From contig NZ_SELS01000024.1 of NCBI RefSeq assembly GCF_004197395.1, forward strand, positions 1 to 64,000: 64,000 bases of DNA, read 5' to 3'. The notes below the pieces were generated by a model that did no database searches, was not told where the DNA came from, and worked only from the letters and a program-made list of their open reading frames with translations. Each line of letters begins with the position of its first letter. Positions within the stretch are counted from its first letter, which is position 1. A program made the translations under genes and the position numbers. This DNA comes from Paraburkholderia sp. UYCP14C (GTDB lineage Bacteria > Pseudomonadota > Gammaproteobacteria > Burkholderiales > Burkholderiaceae). This document shows, piece by piece, positions 48,742 to 57,732 of this stretch.

Positions 48742-48828
48742 TCAGCAACCGAGCGCCGCCTCATCTTCGGCCCATGCCAACGGCACGGCCTCGCGTAGAA
48801 AATCCACGATAGTTCTGGGCAGAGGCGC
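48742..48828 (-). pseudogene. LysR C-terminal remnant, copy 1
   Basis: On the minus strand, 28 codons plus TGA read TIVDFLREAVPLAWAEDEAALGC at the end, clearly homologous to the intact LysR end (TFVDFLREAVPSALAEDVAALDG). Nothing of the rest of a LysR gene is present. It is a dead fragment left by tandem duplication or by deletion between LysR paralogues. Confidence 0.8.
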
Positions 48829-48893
48829 ATTGAAGCGAGTCACGCTCAGCCTGCCGCGACACAGCGTGAAGCGGCAGTTCATCGAGGCAGGGC

Positions 48894-48980
48894 TCAACGG
48901 TCGAGCGCCGCCTCATCTTCGGGCCATGCCGACGGCACGGCCTCACGCAGGAAATCCAGCAAGGTTTTGAGCAACTGCGG
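48894..48980 (-). pseudogene. LysR C-terminal remnant, copy 2
   Basis: A second 28-codon fragment plus TGA ends LLDFLREAVPSAWPEDEAALDR. It keeps reading frame and stop, with several substitutions relative to copy 1 and the intact gene. Most substitutions keep the protein sequence LysR-like, which suggests the fragments come from once-functional LysR paralogues rather than from drift of a single copy. Confidence 0.8.
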
Positions 48981-49045
48981 GTTGAAGCGCGTCACGCGCA
49001 GCCTGCCGCGACACAGCGTGAAGCGGCAGGTCACCGGGGCACGGC

Positions 49046-49975
49046 TCAACCGTCGAGCGCCGCCACGTCCTCGGCCAATGCCGACGGCACGGCCTCGCGC
49101 AGGAAATCCACGAAAGTTCTGATTTTCGCGTCCAGATACTGGCGCGACGCGTGCACCGTGTAGGCCGTCAGTTTCTGCAGCCGATACTGCGGCAGCACGC
49201 GAACCAGTGCGCCGCTTTCGAGCAGAGGCAGGGCGTTCGGCATCGGTAGCGCACCGATGCCCACCCCCTCGCGCAGCGCGACGCCGAGCGCGTCAGGCAG
49301 GTTTATTTCGATCGCGGCTCTCGGCAGCTCGACAGTTTCACGGCCGTTGGGGCCGTCCAGATGCCAGCGATCGCGCGGGAAAATCGACATGACGAGCTGC
49401 AGGCACGTGTGACTCCGAATCTCCTGCACCGTGCGCGGCGTACCGCGCGCGCGCAGATACGCGGGCGCCGCACAGAGCACGCTGTGGACGTCGCCGAGCC
49501 GATGCGAAACGAGCCCCGAGTCGGGAAGGTCCGTCGCACTCAATCGAAGCATCAGGTCATAGCCATCGTCGAGAAGATCCGGCGTGCCGGACGATAACGT
49601 CAGCTCGACCGACACGGCAGGATAGCGCTCGTGGTAGCGGACCGCCGCCGGCACCAGATAGGTCGTGCCAAAGCCCGGCGACGCATGCACGCGCAGCCGC
49701 CCCGAGGGTCTGACTTGCGCATTGGCTGCCTCGGCGTCGGCCTCGTCGACAGAGGCGAGTATCTGATGGCAGCGCTCCAGATATCGCTCACCCGCCTCGG
49801 TCAGTGCGAGGCGCCGGGTACTCCGGTGCAGCAGACGGGTGCGCAAATGCGTCTCGAGTTGCGCCACCGCCCGCGACGCGTTGGCGGTCGGAATGTCCAA
49901 GCGCGAGGCCGCTGCCGTGAAGCTTCCTTCTTCAGCAATGCGGACGAAGATCCGCATCATGTTGAGTTTGTCCAT
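49046..49975 (-). CDS. LysR-family regulator 3
   Basis: A 309-residue LysR regulator. The helix-turn-helix is at 1-60 (VRIAEEGSFTAAASRLDIPTANASRAVAQLE). The ligand domain has the CrgA-type DLLDDGYDLMLRLSATDLPDSGLVS. Its start overlaps the ArsR stop by one base (TAATG), so it is translated from the same mRNA. Its 3' end has been duplicated downstream. Confidence 0.92.
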   Translation of the reverse strand: MDKLNMMRIFVRIAEEGSFTAAASRLDIPTANASRAVAQLETHLRTRLLHRSTRRLALTEAGERYLERCHQILASVDEADAEAANAQVRPSGRLRVHASPGFGTTYLVPAAVRYHERYPAVSVELTLSSGTPDLLDDGYDLMLRLSATDLPDSGLVSHRLGDVHSVLCAAPAYLRARGTPRTVQEIRSHTCLQLVMSIFPRDRWHLDGPNGRETVELPRAAIEINLPDALGVALREGVGIGALPMPNALPLLESGALVRVLPQYRLQKLTAYTVHASRQYLDAKIRTFVDFLREAVPSALAEDVAALDG

Positions 49976-50274
49976 TACAAATGCACGCGAATCTGTTCGG
50001 TAAATGTCCGGATCACTTCCTCATTGCGCGACAGGAAGATCCATTGGCCGACCCGCTGCGGAACCAGAAGTCCCGCTTCGACGAGCACGGCGACATGCAT
50101 CGATACCGTCGACTGGGCCAGACCGCTGCGGGCCTGGATCGCGTGCACGGGCACGCCGCGGCCACGGTACACATGGTCGTCCGCAAAGGTCTCCGCAGGG
50201 GCTCTCAACCACCCGAGAATGTCACGCCGCAGCGGATTCGCGAGGGCCTTGTGAATCAGGTTCGTGTCTATCAT
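49975..50274 (-). CDS. ArsR-family regulator
   Basis: A 99-residue winged-helix protein. The ArsR-like core is HKALANPLRRDILGWL, then ARSGLAQSTVSMHVAVLVEAGLL and VGQWIFLSRNEE. There is no CxC metal motif, so it is probably not a metal sensor. The ATG at 50274 overlaps the preceding stop (TGATG). A TTG one codon earlier is less likely. Confidence 0.88.
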   Translation of the reverse strand: MIDTNLIHKALANPLRRDILGWLRAPAETFADDHVYRGRGVPVHAIQARSGLAQSTVSMHVAVLVEAGLLVPQRVGQWIFLSRNEEVIRTFTEQIRVHL

Positions 50275-50879
50275 CAATTCATCCGTGCGCGTCTCGCGCT
50301 ACCTGCCGGCGGCGTCAACAACGCCGTGGCGATCGTTCCCGCGGCCTGTTCGCCGAGGTCTTCCCGCACCAGCGACAAGGCGAGGTGGATGCCCGCACTC
50401 GCGCCGCCCGACGAATACAGGTTGCCGTCCTTCAGGCAGCCTGGATTCGACATCACATGAACCAGCGGATATTCGGCCGCGAGGCGTCGAGCATCGCGCC
50501 AATGGGTGGTCAGCCAGCGGCGATCGGCGAGACCGGCTCTTGCCAGCAGAAACGCGCCGTTCGAAATGCAGGCGAGCCGGTGCGCACTGGGTCCCGCATC
50601 GCTCAACCAGTCGACGAGTTCACGATGCTCAGGCGCAGAACTGACCACCGGGGACCCGGGCACGACGACGATATCGAACGGCGGGTGCGTATCGAACAGG
50701 CATTCGGTCGTACCCACGGCCGTCCCGTTCGAGGAAAGCACCGGCCCGGGCGACGGCCCGATCAGATGCGATTCATAGAGGACCCCGCCATACAGGCGGT
50801 TTGCCTGATGAAACACATCCATCGGACCGCTGATCTCGAGCAGCTGAAATCCCGCGTAGAGCATCATCGCGACACGCAT
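50274..50879 (-). CDS. DJ-1/PfpI-family protein (stand-alone GlxA-like domain)
   Basis: A 201-residue protein of the DJ-1/PfpI fold. The likely nucleophile Cys is in ACISNGAFLLARAG, and the acid residue of the nucleophile elbow region is in LLEISGPMDVF. It resembles the N-terminal half of GlxA-type regulators but has no AraC domain. The full GlxA homologue lies 3.3 kb away on the other side of sucA. A role in isonitrile, amide or aldehyde handling is possible but not shown. ATG at 50879 was chosen; GTG at 50885 is in frame. Confidence 0.82.
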   Translation of the reverse strand: MRVAMMLYAGFQLLEISGPMDVFHQANRLYGGVLYESHLIGPSPGPVLSSNGTAVGTTECLFDTHPPFDIVVVPGSPVVSSAPEHRELVDWLSDAGPSAHRLACISNGAFLLARAGLADRRWLTTHWRDARRLAAEYPLVHVMSNPGCLKDGNLYSSGGASAGIHLALSLVREDLGEQAAGTIATALLTPPAGSARRARMN

Positions 50880-50885
50880 ACGCAC

Positions 50886-53750
50886 TCAGCCGGTGAACGC
50901 TCGCGACACGAGCGCGGATTGTGTCGCCACGTGCGCCGCATGCGACCCCGGCGCGGTCGATGCGGTTGCATCGGGTCCCGCATACAGCAACGTCGTGCCG
51001 GAAGGCAGAAGCTCGCGCAGCCGCGGCTCGGCGAAACTCCATGCGCCCTGGTTGCGCGCTTCCTCCTGGCACCAGACCACGGTCTTCAGCTTCGGATAGC
51101 GGGCAAGCTCGGCGGCCAGTTGTTGCGCCGGAAACGGATAGAGTTGCTCGACCCGGATGATCGGGGTGTCGGTCATCCCAGCGCTGCGGCGATGCTCGAG
51201 CAATTCGAAGTAGACCTTGCCGCTCGTCACGATCACACGCTCGACTTTGGCCGCGCGCGCTGCATCGATCTGACCGTCCGGCAGTACCGCGCGAAATTCG
51301 CCGTGACTCAACTCATCGAAGGTGCTGGTCGCTTCCGGGTGGCGCAGCAGCGACTTCGGCGTCATCACGACCAGCGGGCGCGGTTCGGCGGCACGGGCCT
51401 GCGTCAGCAGCAAATGGAACAGCTGCGCGGGCGTGGTCGGTTGCGTCACCCGCATATTGTCCTGCGCACCCAATTGCAGGTAGCGCTCGAGCCTCGCCGA
51501 CGCATGCTCGGGGCCCTGGCCTTCCTGCCCGTGAGGCAGGAACAGCGTCAGGCCGCTATGTTGTCCCCACTTGGCCGCGCCCGACGCGATGAACTGGTCG
51601 ATCACCACCTGCGCACCATTGGCGAAGTCACCGAATTGCGCTTCCCAGATCACCAGCGCGTTGCGATTCACCGTCGAATAGCCATACTCGAACGCCATCA
51701 CGGCGGCCTCGGAGAGAATCGAGTTGGTCACGGTGAAGCGGCCTTGCGCTGCGCCGATATGATCGAGCGGAACATAGACCCCATCGGGACGATTCATCCG
51801 GGTCTGATCGTGAAGCACCGCGTGCCGGTGGTTGAAGGTCCCGCGTGCGCTGTCCTGGCCGCTCAGTCGGACACTGACCCCGGCCGCGAGCAGCGACGCG
51901 AACGCCAGATGCTCGCCCATGCCCCAGTCGAGCAGGCGTCTTCCGGCGGCCATCTCCTGACGCCCGTTCATCATCTTTTTGACGAGCGGATGCAGCGTCA
52001 GGTCCGCGGGGACGGTCGAGATCCGCTGCGCGAGGCCGCGCAGCTCGTCGGCCGACGGCACGAGGTCGCGGGCCGCACCTGGATCCTGCACGGCTGGGCG
52101 CGAGCGCTTGCCGGCTTCCTCGTGTAGCGGCGAAGCATAGGAACCGACGGTTTCGTGCGCGCGTTCGAGAAGTTCGCGACGCGCGCTGACGTAGCCCTGC
52201 GCCTCCTCGGCCGTCAGCACGCCTTGCTGGATCAGCCGGTTCGCGTAGCGTGTTCTCACGCCCGGATGATTCGCGATCGCGCGATACATCAGCGGCTGCG
52301 TGATGCCGGGCGTGTCCTGTTCCTGATGCCCGTACTTGCGAAAGCAGACGAGATCGATGACGACGCTGCGTTTGAAGGTGCTGCGATAGTCGAGGGCGAG
52401 CTGCGCCGCCATCGCGACCGCTTCGGGGTCGTCGGCGTTGACGTGCAGGATCGGCGCCTCGATCATCTTCGCGACGTCGGTCGTATAGAACGACGAACGC
52501 GTGTCGCGCGGATCGGAAGTCGTGAAACCGATCTGATTGTTGACGACCACGTGGACAGTGCCCCCCGTGCCGTGTCCGCGCGTATAGGAAAGGCTCAGCG
52601 TTTCCATCACCACGCCCTGTCCGCTCATCGCCGCGTCGCCGTGGATTTCCACCGGCAGCACGTCGCCGCCGTCGTCGCTGTCGGCCAGATCGTCCTTCGC
52701 GCGTGCCATGCCTTGCACGACCGGATTGACGATTTCCAGATGCGAAGGGTTGAACGCGAGCATCACTTCGACCGGTCCGTTATCGGTCTCGACCGAACTC
52801 GTAAAGCCCTTGTGATACTTGACATCGCCTGCCGTCAGTTTTTCGGTTTCCTTGCCGTCGAATTCGTCGAACAGCGCGCGCAGCGGCTTGCCGACGACAT
52901 TGACGAGGACGTTCAGACGGCCGCGGTGCGCCATGCCCATCACGAGCGCGCGCAGTTTCTTCGACGCGCCGTACCGGACCAGCTCATCGAGCAGCACGAT
53001 CAACGACTCGCCGCCTTCGAGCGAGAAGCGCGTTTGTCCAACGTAGCGCGAGTGCAGGTGTTTTTCGAGCCCTTCGGCTGCGCTCAAACGTTCCAGCAGG
53101 CGCAGTTTCTCCGCGGCCGGCAGCGATGGCGTGGCGCGCGTGGATTCGAGCCGCATCTGCCACCAGCGCCGCTGCTGCGCGTCGGTGAGGTGCATGAACT
53201 CGGCGCCGAGTGTGCCGGTGTATGTTTGTTCGAGCGCGGCAAGGATATCCTTCAGCGTCGCGTCGTCCTCGAAGAGATACGTATCGGCGGTGCTGAAGGT
53301 GGTCGACATGTCGGCGGCCGACAGGCCGTAGTAGGCCGGCGTCAATTCGGCGTAGGAGCGCGGCGGGGTCCAGGCGAGCGGGTCGAGATCGGCCACGCGC
53401 GTGCCGATCATCCGGAATGCGGCGATCAGCGTTTGCACCGCCACCTGCTTTCTCGCAAGGCCCAGAGCGTCGGCGGTCGGCCGGCTTCCCTCGCGACCGG
53501 CCTCGTTGCCCGTCGCGACGACGGCACGCGGCGTTCGCTTCGCCAGCTCGACGAAGTTCGAGATCACCGGTGCGTGCGGCTGGTCGTCGCGATCGCTGCC
53601 ATCGATGGCGGGGGTGTCGCGCAACGCGTCGAACCACGCCCGCCACTCGGCCGTGACCGTGCTCGGGTCATCGAGGTAAAGCTCATATTGCTCTTCGACG
53701 TAGGGGGCGTTGCCCCCGAACAGGAAGGAGCTCTGACGTTCCTTGAACAT
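50886..53750 (-). CDS. sucA: 2-oxoglutarate dehydrogenase E1 component, orphan copy
   Basis: A full-length E1o of 954 residues. The N-terminal FLFGGNAPYVEEQYELYLDDP, the thiamine-diphosphate region (HGDAAMSGQGVVMETL, VVVNNQIGFTTSDPRD) and the C-terminal VEQLYPFPAQQLAAELARY are all present. E1o normally works with E2 (sucB) and E3 (lpd), encoded directly after it. Neither is here: a DJ-1 protein, ArsR and LysR follow instead. It may be a second copy used under special conditions, or it may borrow E2/E3 from the main operon. AAGG lies upstream of the ATG. Confidence 0.93.
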   Translation of the reverse strand: MFKERQSSFLFGGNAPYVEEQYELYLDDPSTVTAEWRAWFDALRDTPAIDGSDRDDQPHAPVISNFVELAKRTPRAVVATGNEAGREGSRPTADALGLARKQVAVQTLIAAFRMIGTRVADLDPLAWTPPRSYAELTPAYYGLSAADMSTTFSTADTYLFEDDATLKDILAALEQTYTGTLGAEFMHLTDAQQRRWWQMRLESTRATPSLPAAEKLRLLERLSAAEGLEKHLHSRYVGQTRFSLEGGESLIVLLDELVRYGASKKLRALVMGMAHRGRLNVLVNVVGKPLRALFDEFDGKETEKLTAGDVKYHKGFTSSVETDNGPVEVMLAFNPSHLEIVNPVVQGMARAKDDLADSDDGGDVLPVEIHGDAAMSGQGVVMETLSLSYTRGHGTGGTVHVVVNNQIGFTTSDPRDTRSSFYTTDVAKMIEAPILHVNADDPEAVAMAAQLALDYRSTFKRSVVIDLVCFRKYGHQEQDTPGITQPLMYRAIANHPGVRTRYANRLIQQGVLTAEEAQGYVSARRELLERAHETVGSYASPLHEEAGKRSRPAVQDPGAARDLVPSADELRGLAQRISTVPADLTLHPLVKKMMNGRQEMAAGRRLLDWGMGEHLAFASLLAAGVSVRLSGQDSARGTFNHRHAVLHDQTRMNRPDGVYVPLDHIGAAQGRFTVTNSILSEAAVMAFEYGYSTVNRNALVIWEAQFGDFANGAQVVIDQFIASGAAKWGQHSGLTLFLPHGQEGQGPEHASARLERYLQLGAQDNMRVTQPTTPAQLFHLLLTQARAAEPRPLVVMTPKSLLRHPEATSTFDELSHGEFRAVLPDGQIDAARAAKVERVIVTSGKVYFELLEHRRSAGMTDTPIIRVEQLYPFPAQQLAAELARYPKLKTVVWCQEEARNQGAWSFAEPRLRELLPSGTTLLYAGPDATASTAPGSHAAHVATQSALVSRAFTG

Positions 53751-54154
53751 GATGAATCTGCCTTGTTCGCTGTGCGGTCGTGAGCCGGCCGCAACACATG
53801 GAGTGACTGCTATCGCTGCTTGTCGTCGCCCGCGCTACAGCCAGGCATCGACGCGCGTCACAAGCGCCATCCCAAGCGGAAGACTTCCCGGCAAGCCCAG
53901 GTGATGTCCGGGGCCGCCGTCGTGTACACAGTCTAGTTAATCGATGCTGTGGCGCAAACGCACGGATGGTGCGCTCGACTGCCAACTAGTGATAATTTTG
54001 GGCCAGGCACTTCGTCGAGGCGCATCGTCGTGAAGATGGATTTGTTACCTCCAGACACAATAGTTTTTCCAGACGCTGACGGCATGAACGGCCGCCGATG
54101 CGCTAAGCTGCGCCACGGCATCGCAAACATAGTTCCCACCTGGAAGGTCACGGC
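53751..54154. other. Divergent intergenic region between sucA and the GlxA-like gene
   Basis: 404 bp with an A/T-richer middle (about 53930-54080), as expected for two divergent promoters. I saw no small gene, RNA or clear palindrome. Open frames on both strands here are short and lack ribosome sites. Confidence 0.5.
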
Positions 54155-55126
54155 ATGAAAGTCGCCATTGTTATATTCGATGGTGTGCAGGCGCTGGATG
54201 TAGCTGGCCCACTCGATGTGTTCGCCGAGGCGAATGCGTTTCTTCCCGAGCATCAGCGCTACGAGGTCAGCCTGGTGGGGCGCGAGGCGGGCAACGTGAC
54301 CTGCTCGAATGGCATGCAACTGGCGGTTTCGTTCGGCTATGCCGACCGCGACATTCAATGGGACCTGCTGCTGGTTGCGGGCGGGCCACAGTTGCCCGAT
54401 ACGCTGCCGTCGAATGAATTCCTGACGTGGTTGCAGAATCAGGCGCGCAGCGCGAGCCGCTTCGGCTCCGTGTGCAATGGTGCATTCGTGCTTGCGCATG
54501 CGGGGCTCCTCGATGGCAAGGAGGTCACGACGCACTGGTCGAACGCGCAGCGGCTGTCCAATGAATTTCCGCAAGCCAACGTGCAGCCCGACAGGATCTT
54601 CGTTCGCGACGGCCGGCTTTTCACGTCAGCCGGCGTGACGTCGGGCATCGATCTGTGTCTGGCGCTCGTCGCCGAGGACTGGGGGCACGAGCTCGCGGTG
54701 CGGGTCGCGAAGCGTCTGGTCGTGTATATCCAGCGCGAAGGCGGTCAGTCGCAGTACAGCCCCTATATCGGCGCGGGCAAGGACGAAGATCCGATCCTCC
54801 ACAAGGTCTATCGATACGTGAGCGAGCATATTACCGAGACGCTCTCTATCGAGGAACTGGCGAGCGCGGCCTCGGTGAGCCGTCGCACGTTGTCGCGAGT
54901 ATTCGCGAAGCACGCGAAAGTGACGCCTTCGGTATTCGTCGAGCAGGTGCGCGTCGACACCGCGAGGAAACTGCTCGAGGATAGCGATGCGCCGCTGAAG
55001 ACGGTCGCGTTCAATTGCGGCTTTCACAACGCCACGCATATGCGCACGACTTTCTCGCGGCGGCTCAACGTCACGCCGAAGCAGTATCGGATGCGATTCA
55101 GAGGGGAGGAGAGTGCGCAACAGTGA
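54155..55126 (+). CDS. GlxA-family regulator (DJ-1/PfpI plus AraC domains)
   Basis: A 323-residue regulator. Residues 1-190 are a DJ-1/PfpI domain (VAIVIFDGVQALDVAGPLDVFAEAN) with the Cys in SVCNGAFVLAHAG. Residues about 215-318 are an AraC DNA-binding domain ([43 protein letters not shown]). GGAAGG precedes the ATG. It is divergent from sucA and overlaps the following glycosylase gene, so it may control sucA and the DJ-1/ArsR/LysR genes. Confidence 0.92.
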   Translation: MKVAIVIFDGVQALDVAGPLDVFAEANAFLPEHQRYEVSLVGREAGNVTCSNGMQLAVSFGYADRDIQWDLLLVAGGPQLPDTLPSNEFLTWLQNQARSASRFGSVCNGAFVLAHAGLLDGKEVTTHWSNAQRLSNEFPQANVQPDRIFVRDGRLFTSAGVTSGIDLCLALVAEDWGHELAVRVAKRLVVYIQREGGQSQYSPYIGAGKDEDPILHKVYRYVSEHITETLSIEELASAASVSRRTLSRVFAKHAKVTPSVFVEQVRVDTARKLLEDSDAPLKTVAFNCGFHNATHMRTTFSRRLNVTPKQYRMRFRGEESAQQ

Positions 55127-55694
55127 GTCCATCGCGGCGCTGACCGACGTGTCGTCGGTCGACAACGACGATGCCGCGCAATCCCTTCAAGACATTATCC
55201 GGCCCGGCTTGTCGATCCTTTTCTGCGGCATCAACCCTGGATTGCTCGCGGCGTCGACGGGGCACCACTTTGCAGGCAGGGGCAACCGGTTCTGGCGAGT
55301 GCTTCATCGCGCAGGCTTCACGGACGACGAGTTTCGCCCCGAGGACGACCGTCGATTGCTGGACCATGGATATGGTCTGACTGCCGCGGTTGCACGTCCC
55401 ACGGCTCGCGCGGACCAATTGTCGAAGACGGAGATTCAGGCCGCCGCGGCGCAGTTCGAACTGAAGATCCGACACTACGCGCCGCGATTCGTCGCGTTTC
55501 TCGGCAAGATGGCGCTCGCCGAGATGTCCGGCCAGCGTGATATCGAATGGGGCTTGCAAGCCCGCGATTTCGGCGGTGCTCGCGCGTGGGTGCTGCCCAA
55601 CCCAAGCGGCCTGAACCGGTCGTTCAGCCTCGATGCGCTCGTGAGCGCGTATCGCGAGCTCCGCATTGCGGCGGAGTCGTCGCTTCCCGACTAG
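55113..55694 (+). CDS. mug: Mug-type mismatch-specific uracil/thymine DNA glycosylase
   Basis: A 193-residue DNA glycosylase of the Mug/TDG family, which removes uracil or ethenocytosine from G mismatches. The active-site motif is GINPG (39-43), followed by RGNRFWRVLHRAG. The intercalation-loop motif is NPSGLNRSF. The start is GTG at 55113 with GGGGAGGA upstream. It overlaps the GlxA-like gene by 14 bp in another frame, which suggests co-translation. Confidence 0.9.
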   Translation: MRNSESIAALTDVSSVDNDDAAQSLQDIIRPGLSILFCGINPGLLAASTGHHFAGRGNRFWRVLHRAGFTDDEFRPEDDRRLLDHGYGLTAAVARPTARADQLSKTEIQAAAAQFELKIRHYAPRFVAFLGKMALAEMSGQRDIEWGLQARDFGGARAWVLPNPSGLNRSFSLDALVSAYRELRIAAESSLPD

Positions 55695-56112
55695 GTGCGG
55701 TTGCCACCGACCGCGCGCTGCTGGCCTTCGCGGCTCCGTAAGCCGCATCTCCCGCTTTGGCCCCAACACATACGGGCCAGTTCCAGTCAGCCTGTAACGG
55801 CCAATCGCGCATCTGCGTTCCGCTTGTCTCAAGCCACCGCGTAAAAGGAATGGCCGTGACGAACCACTCTGGTTCGTCGCGACGCGCGCTTTTGCGCCCA
55901 TGCCGAGCGCGCGACGCACAGTGGGTCGACACAGCGCGGCCTGGCAAATTTTCCGCACTAGATGGCCCAAAACCTGCCATGCCGAAGCTTTCAGAAATCG
56001 GCTCGATCTCTGACAATTAAGTATCTGATGAACAGCAACGTAAAACAGCGAACCGACAGCTGACTATCGGCATCTGGCAGTACAGCTAACTAAACGAGGG
56101 CGGGTGAAACCT
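55695..56112. other. Intergenic region, possible dispersed repeat
   Basis: No supported gene in 418 bp. A perfect hairpin (ACGAACCA-CTC-TGGTTCGT, 55859-55877) lies in it. A minus-strand frame (55624-56016) encodes a Trp/Arg-rich sequence (TQMRDWPLQADWNWPVCVGAK) that I associate with spurious frames seen repeatedly in Burkholderia intergenic DNA. It may thus be a family of non-coding repeats. The right 100 bp is A/T-richer and should hold the promoter of the next operon. Confidence 0.4.
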
Positions 56113-57720
56113 ATGACGACTGAAACGGAAGCGCCGAGTATCCCGCAATCGCTGGAGCGCAGTGCTGTGCACGCGGTAGCGGCGCCGCCCCGGACGGCTC
56201 CCGCGCAGGCGCCGTTTACGGCGCGCATCGCGCTCGGGCTCGTCGGCATGTTGTTCGCGTCGCTGCTGGCGATTCTCAACGAGCAGGTCACCGCGGCCGC
56301 GATGGCTGATATCCAGGGCGCATTTCTGATCGGACATGACGACGGCACGTGGCTCACCGCGCTATTCGAAGCAGCGAACGTCGCGACGATGGTGTTTGCG
56401 CCGTGGTTCGGCATCACGTTCACGCTGAAGCGATTCACGATCGGCGCCGTACTCGCGACGATGCTCTTCGGCCTGCTGTGCCCGTTCGCCCCGAATCTGC
56501 CGACGCTTTACGCGCTGCGGATTCTTCAGGGCGTCGCGGGCGGATGTCTTCCGCCGATGCTGATCATCGTGGCGCTGCGCTATCTGCCGCCCAATCTGAA
56601 GCTGTATGGCCTTGCCGGCTATGCGCTGACAGCGACCTTCGGGCCGGCCCTCGGCACCCCGCTCGCCGCGTTGTGGACTGAGTTCGTCAGCTGGCGCATG
56701 GCGTTCTGGCAGATCGTTCCGCTCGGCGTGCTGTGCTGCATCGCGATTCAGCGGGGGCTTCCGGCGGATCCGCTGAAGCTCGAACGGTTTCGCTCGTTCG
56801 ACTGGATCGGCTTCGTGACCGGATTTCCCGCCGTCGCGATGCTCGTGACCGGTCTTTTGCAGGGCGATCGTCTCGACTGGTTCGATTCCGGCTTCATTCG
56901 CGTGATGTTCGGCGCGGGGACGCTGCTGCTCGCCGCATTTCTCGTCAACGAATGGTTCGAACCGGTGCCGTTTTTCAAGCTGCAACTGCTTGCGCGCAGG
57001 AATTTCACGCATGGACTGTCGACCCTGGTCGGCACCGTGATCCTGCTGGTGGGCGTCGCGGCGATACCCGGCCAGTATCTGGCGAAAGTCCATACCTACC
57101 GACCGCTGCAGACCGCGCCGCTGTCGCTGTTTCTGGCCGTCCCGCTGTTGGTCACGCTGCCGCTGACGGCCGCGTTGCTGAATACGCGCCGCGCCGATCA
57201 CCGCTGGGTGATCGCCACCGGTCTCGCGCTGATGCTTGCTACCTGTGTGTTGGGAAGCTTCATGACCTCGGAGTGGATCCGCGACAACTTCTACCTGCTG
57301 CAATCGTTGCAGATCGTCGCGCAGCCGCTGGTGATCATGTCGATCCTGATGGGCGTGACCACGGGGCTGCCGCCCACCGAAGGTCCGTTCGCTTCGGCGA
57401 TGTTCAATACCGTCAAGACGTTTTCCGCGGCGGTGGCAAGCGGGCTCATCGAAGGCGTGGGAACCGCGCGCGAGCATTTCCATTCGAGCATGCTGGTCGA
57501 CCAGCTAGGCAACCGCCCGCTGATGGCGAACCAGGGCTTCGAAGCGAACTACGGTCTGGGTCAGCTCGCGCACCGGCTCCACGAACAGGCGGTCGTGCTG
57601 ACTTCCGCCGATCTGTACCGCGTGATGGCGTGTGTCGCCATTGCGCTTCTCCTACTGGTTCCAGTGCTGCCGGTGCGCATCTATCCGCCGTGGAGCACGA
57701 CGCCGCCTTCTTCGCATTGA
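56113..57720 (+). CDS. DHA2-family MFS efflux permease, second system
   Basis: A 535-residue, 14-helix permease. Signs are LASLLAILNEQVTAAAMADIQGAF in helix 1 and GYALTATFGPALGTPLAALW in the motif-C helix. It departs from typical EmrB by NEQ in place of the usual LD in helix 1, which suggests a distinct substrate group. ATG at 56113 was preferred to GTG at 56104 on ribosome-site spacing (GAGGGCGG). The adaptor gene follows after 12 bp. Confidence 0.9.
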   Translation: MTTETEAPSIPQSLERSAVHAVAAPPRTAPAQAPFTARIALGLVGMLFASLLAILNEQVTAAAMADIQGAFLIGHDDGTWLTALFEAANVATMVFAPWFGITFTLKRFTIGAVLATMLFGLLCPFAPNLPTLYALRILQGVAGGCLPPMLIIVALRYLPPNLKLYGLAGYALTATFGPALGTPLAALWTEFVSWRMAFWQIVPLGVLCCIAIQRGLPADPLKLERFRSFDWIGFVTGFPAVAMLVTGLLQGDRLDWFDSGFIRVMFGAGTLLLAAFLVNEWFEPVPFFKLQLLARRNFTHGLSTLVGTVILLVGVAAIPGQYLAKVHTYRPLQTAPLSLFLAVPLLVTLPLTAALLNTRRADHRWVIATGLALMLATCVLGSFMTSEWIRDNFYLLQSLQIVAQPLVIMSILMGVTTGLPPTEGPFASAMFNTVKTFSAAVASGLIEGVGTAREHFHSSMLVDQLGNRPLMANQGFEANYGLGQLAHRLHEQAVVLTSADLYRVMACVAIALLLLVPVLPVRIYPPWSTTPPSSH

Positions 57721-57732
57721 GAAACGATTCCC

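Larger units (their letters stand above)
48676..49134. repeat. Three tandem copies of a LysR 3'-end unit (period about 153 bp)
   Basis: The marker TTGAAGCG begins units at 48676, 48830 and 48982. Each unit contains the same run of features: GTCACG, CAGCCTGCCGC, GTGAAGCGGCAG, GAGCGCCGCC and GCACGGCCTC. The third unit runs into the coding end of the intact LysR gene. Units 1 and 2 therefore hold copies of its last 28 or so codons and downstream region. The copies differ by substitutions, so the duplication is not recent. Confidence 0.9.

Noticed and set aside
48676-49134. Direct repeats that might be taken for a CRISPR array
   Set aside because: Units are about 153 bp without short unique spacers, and they encode the end of a LysR protein.
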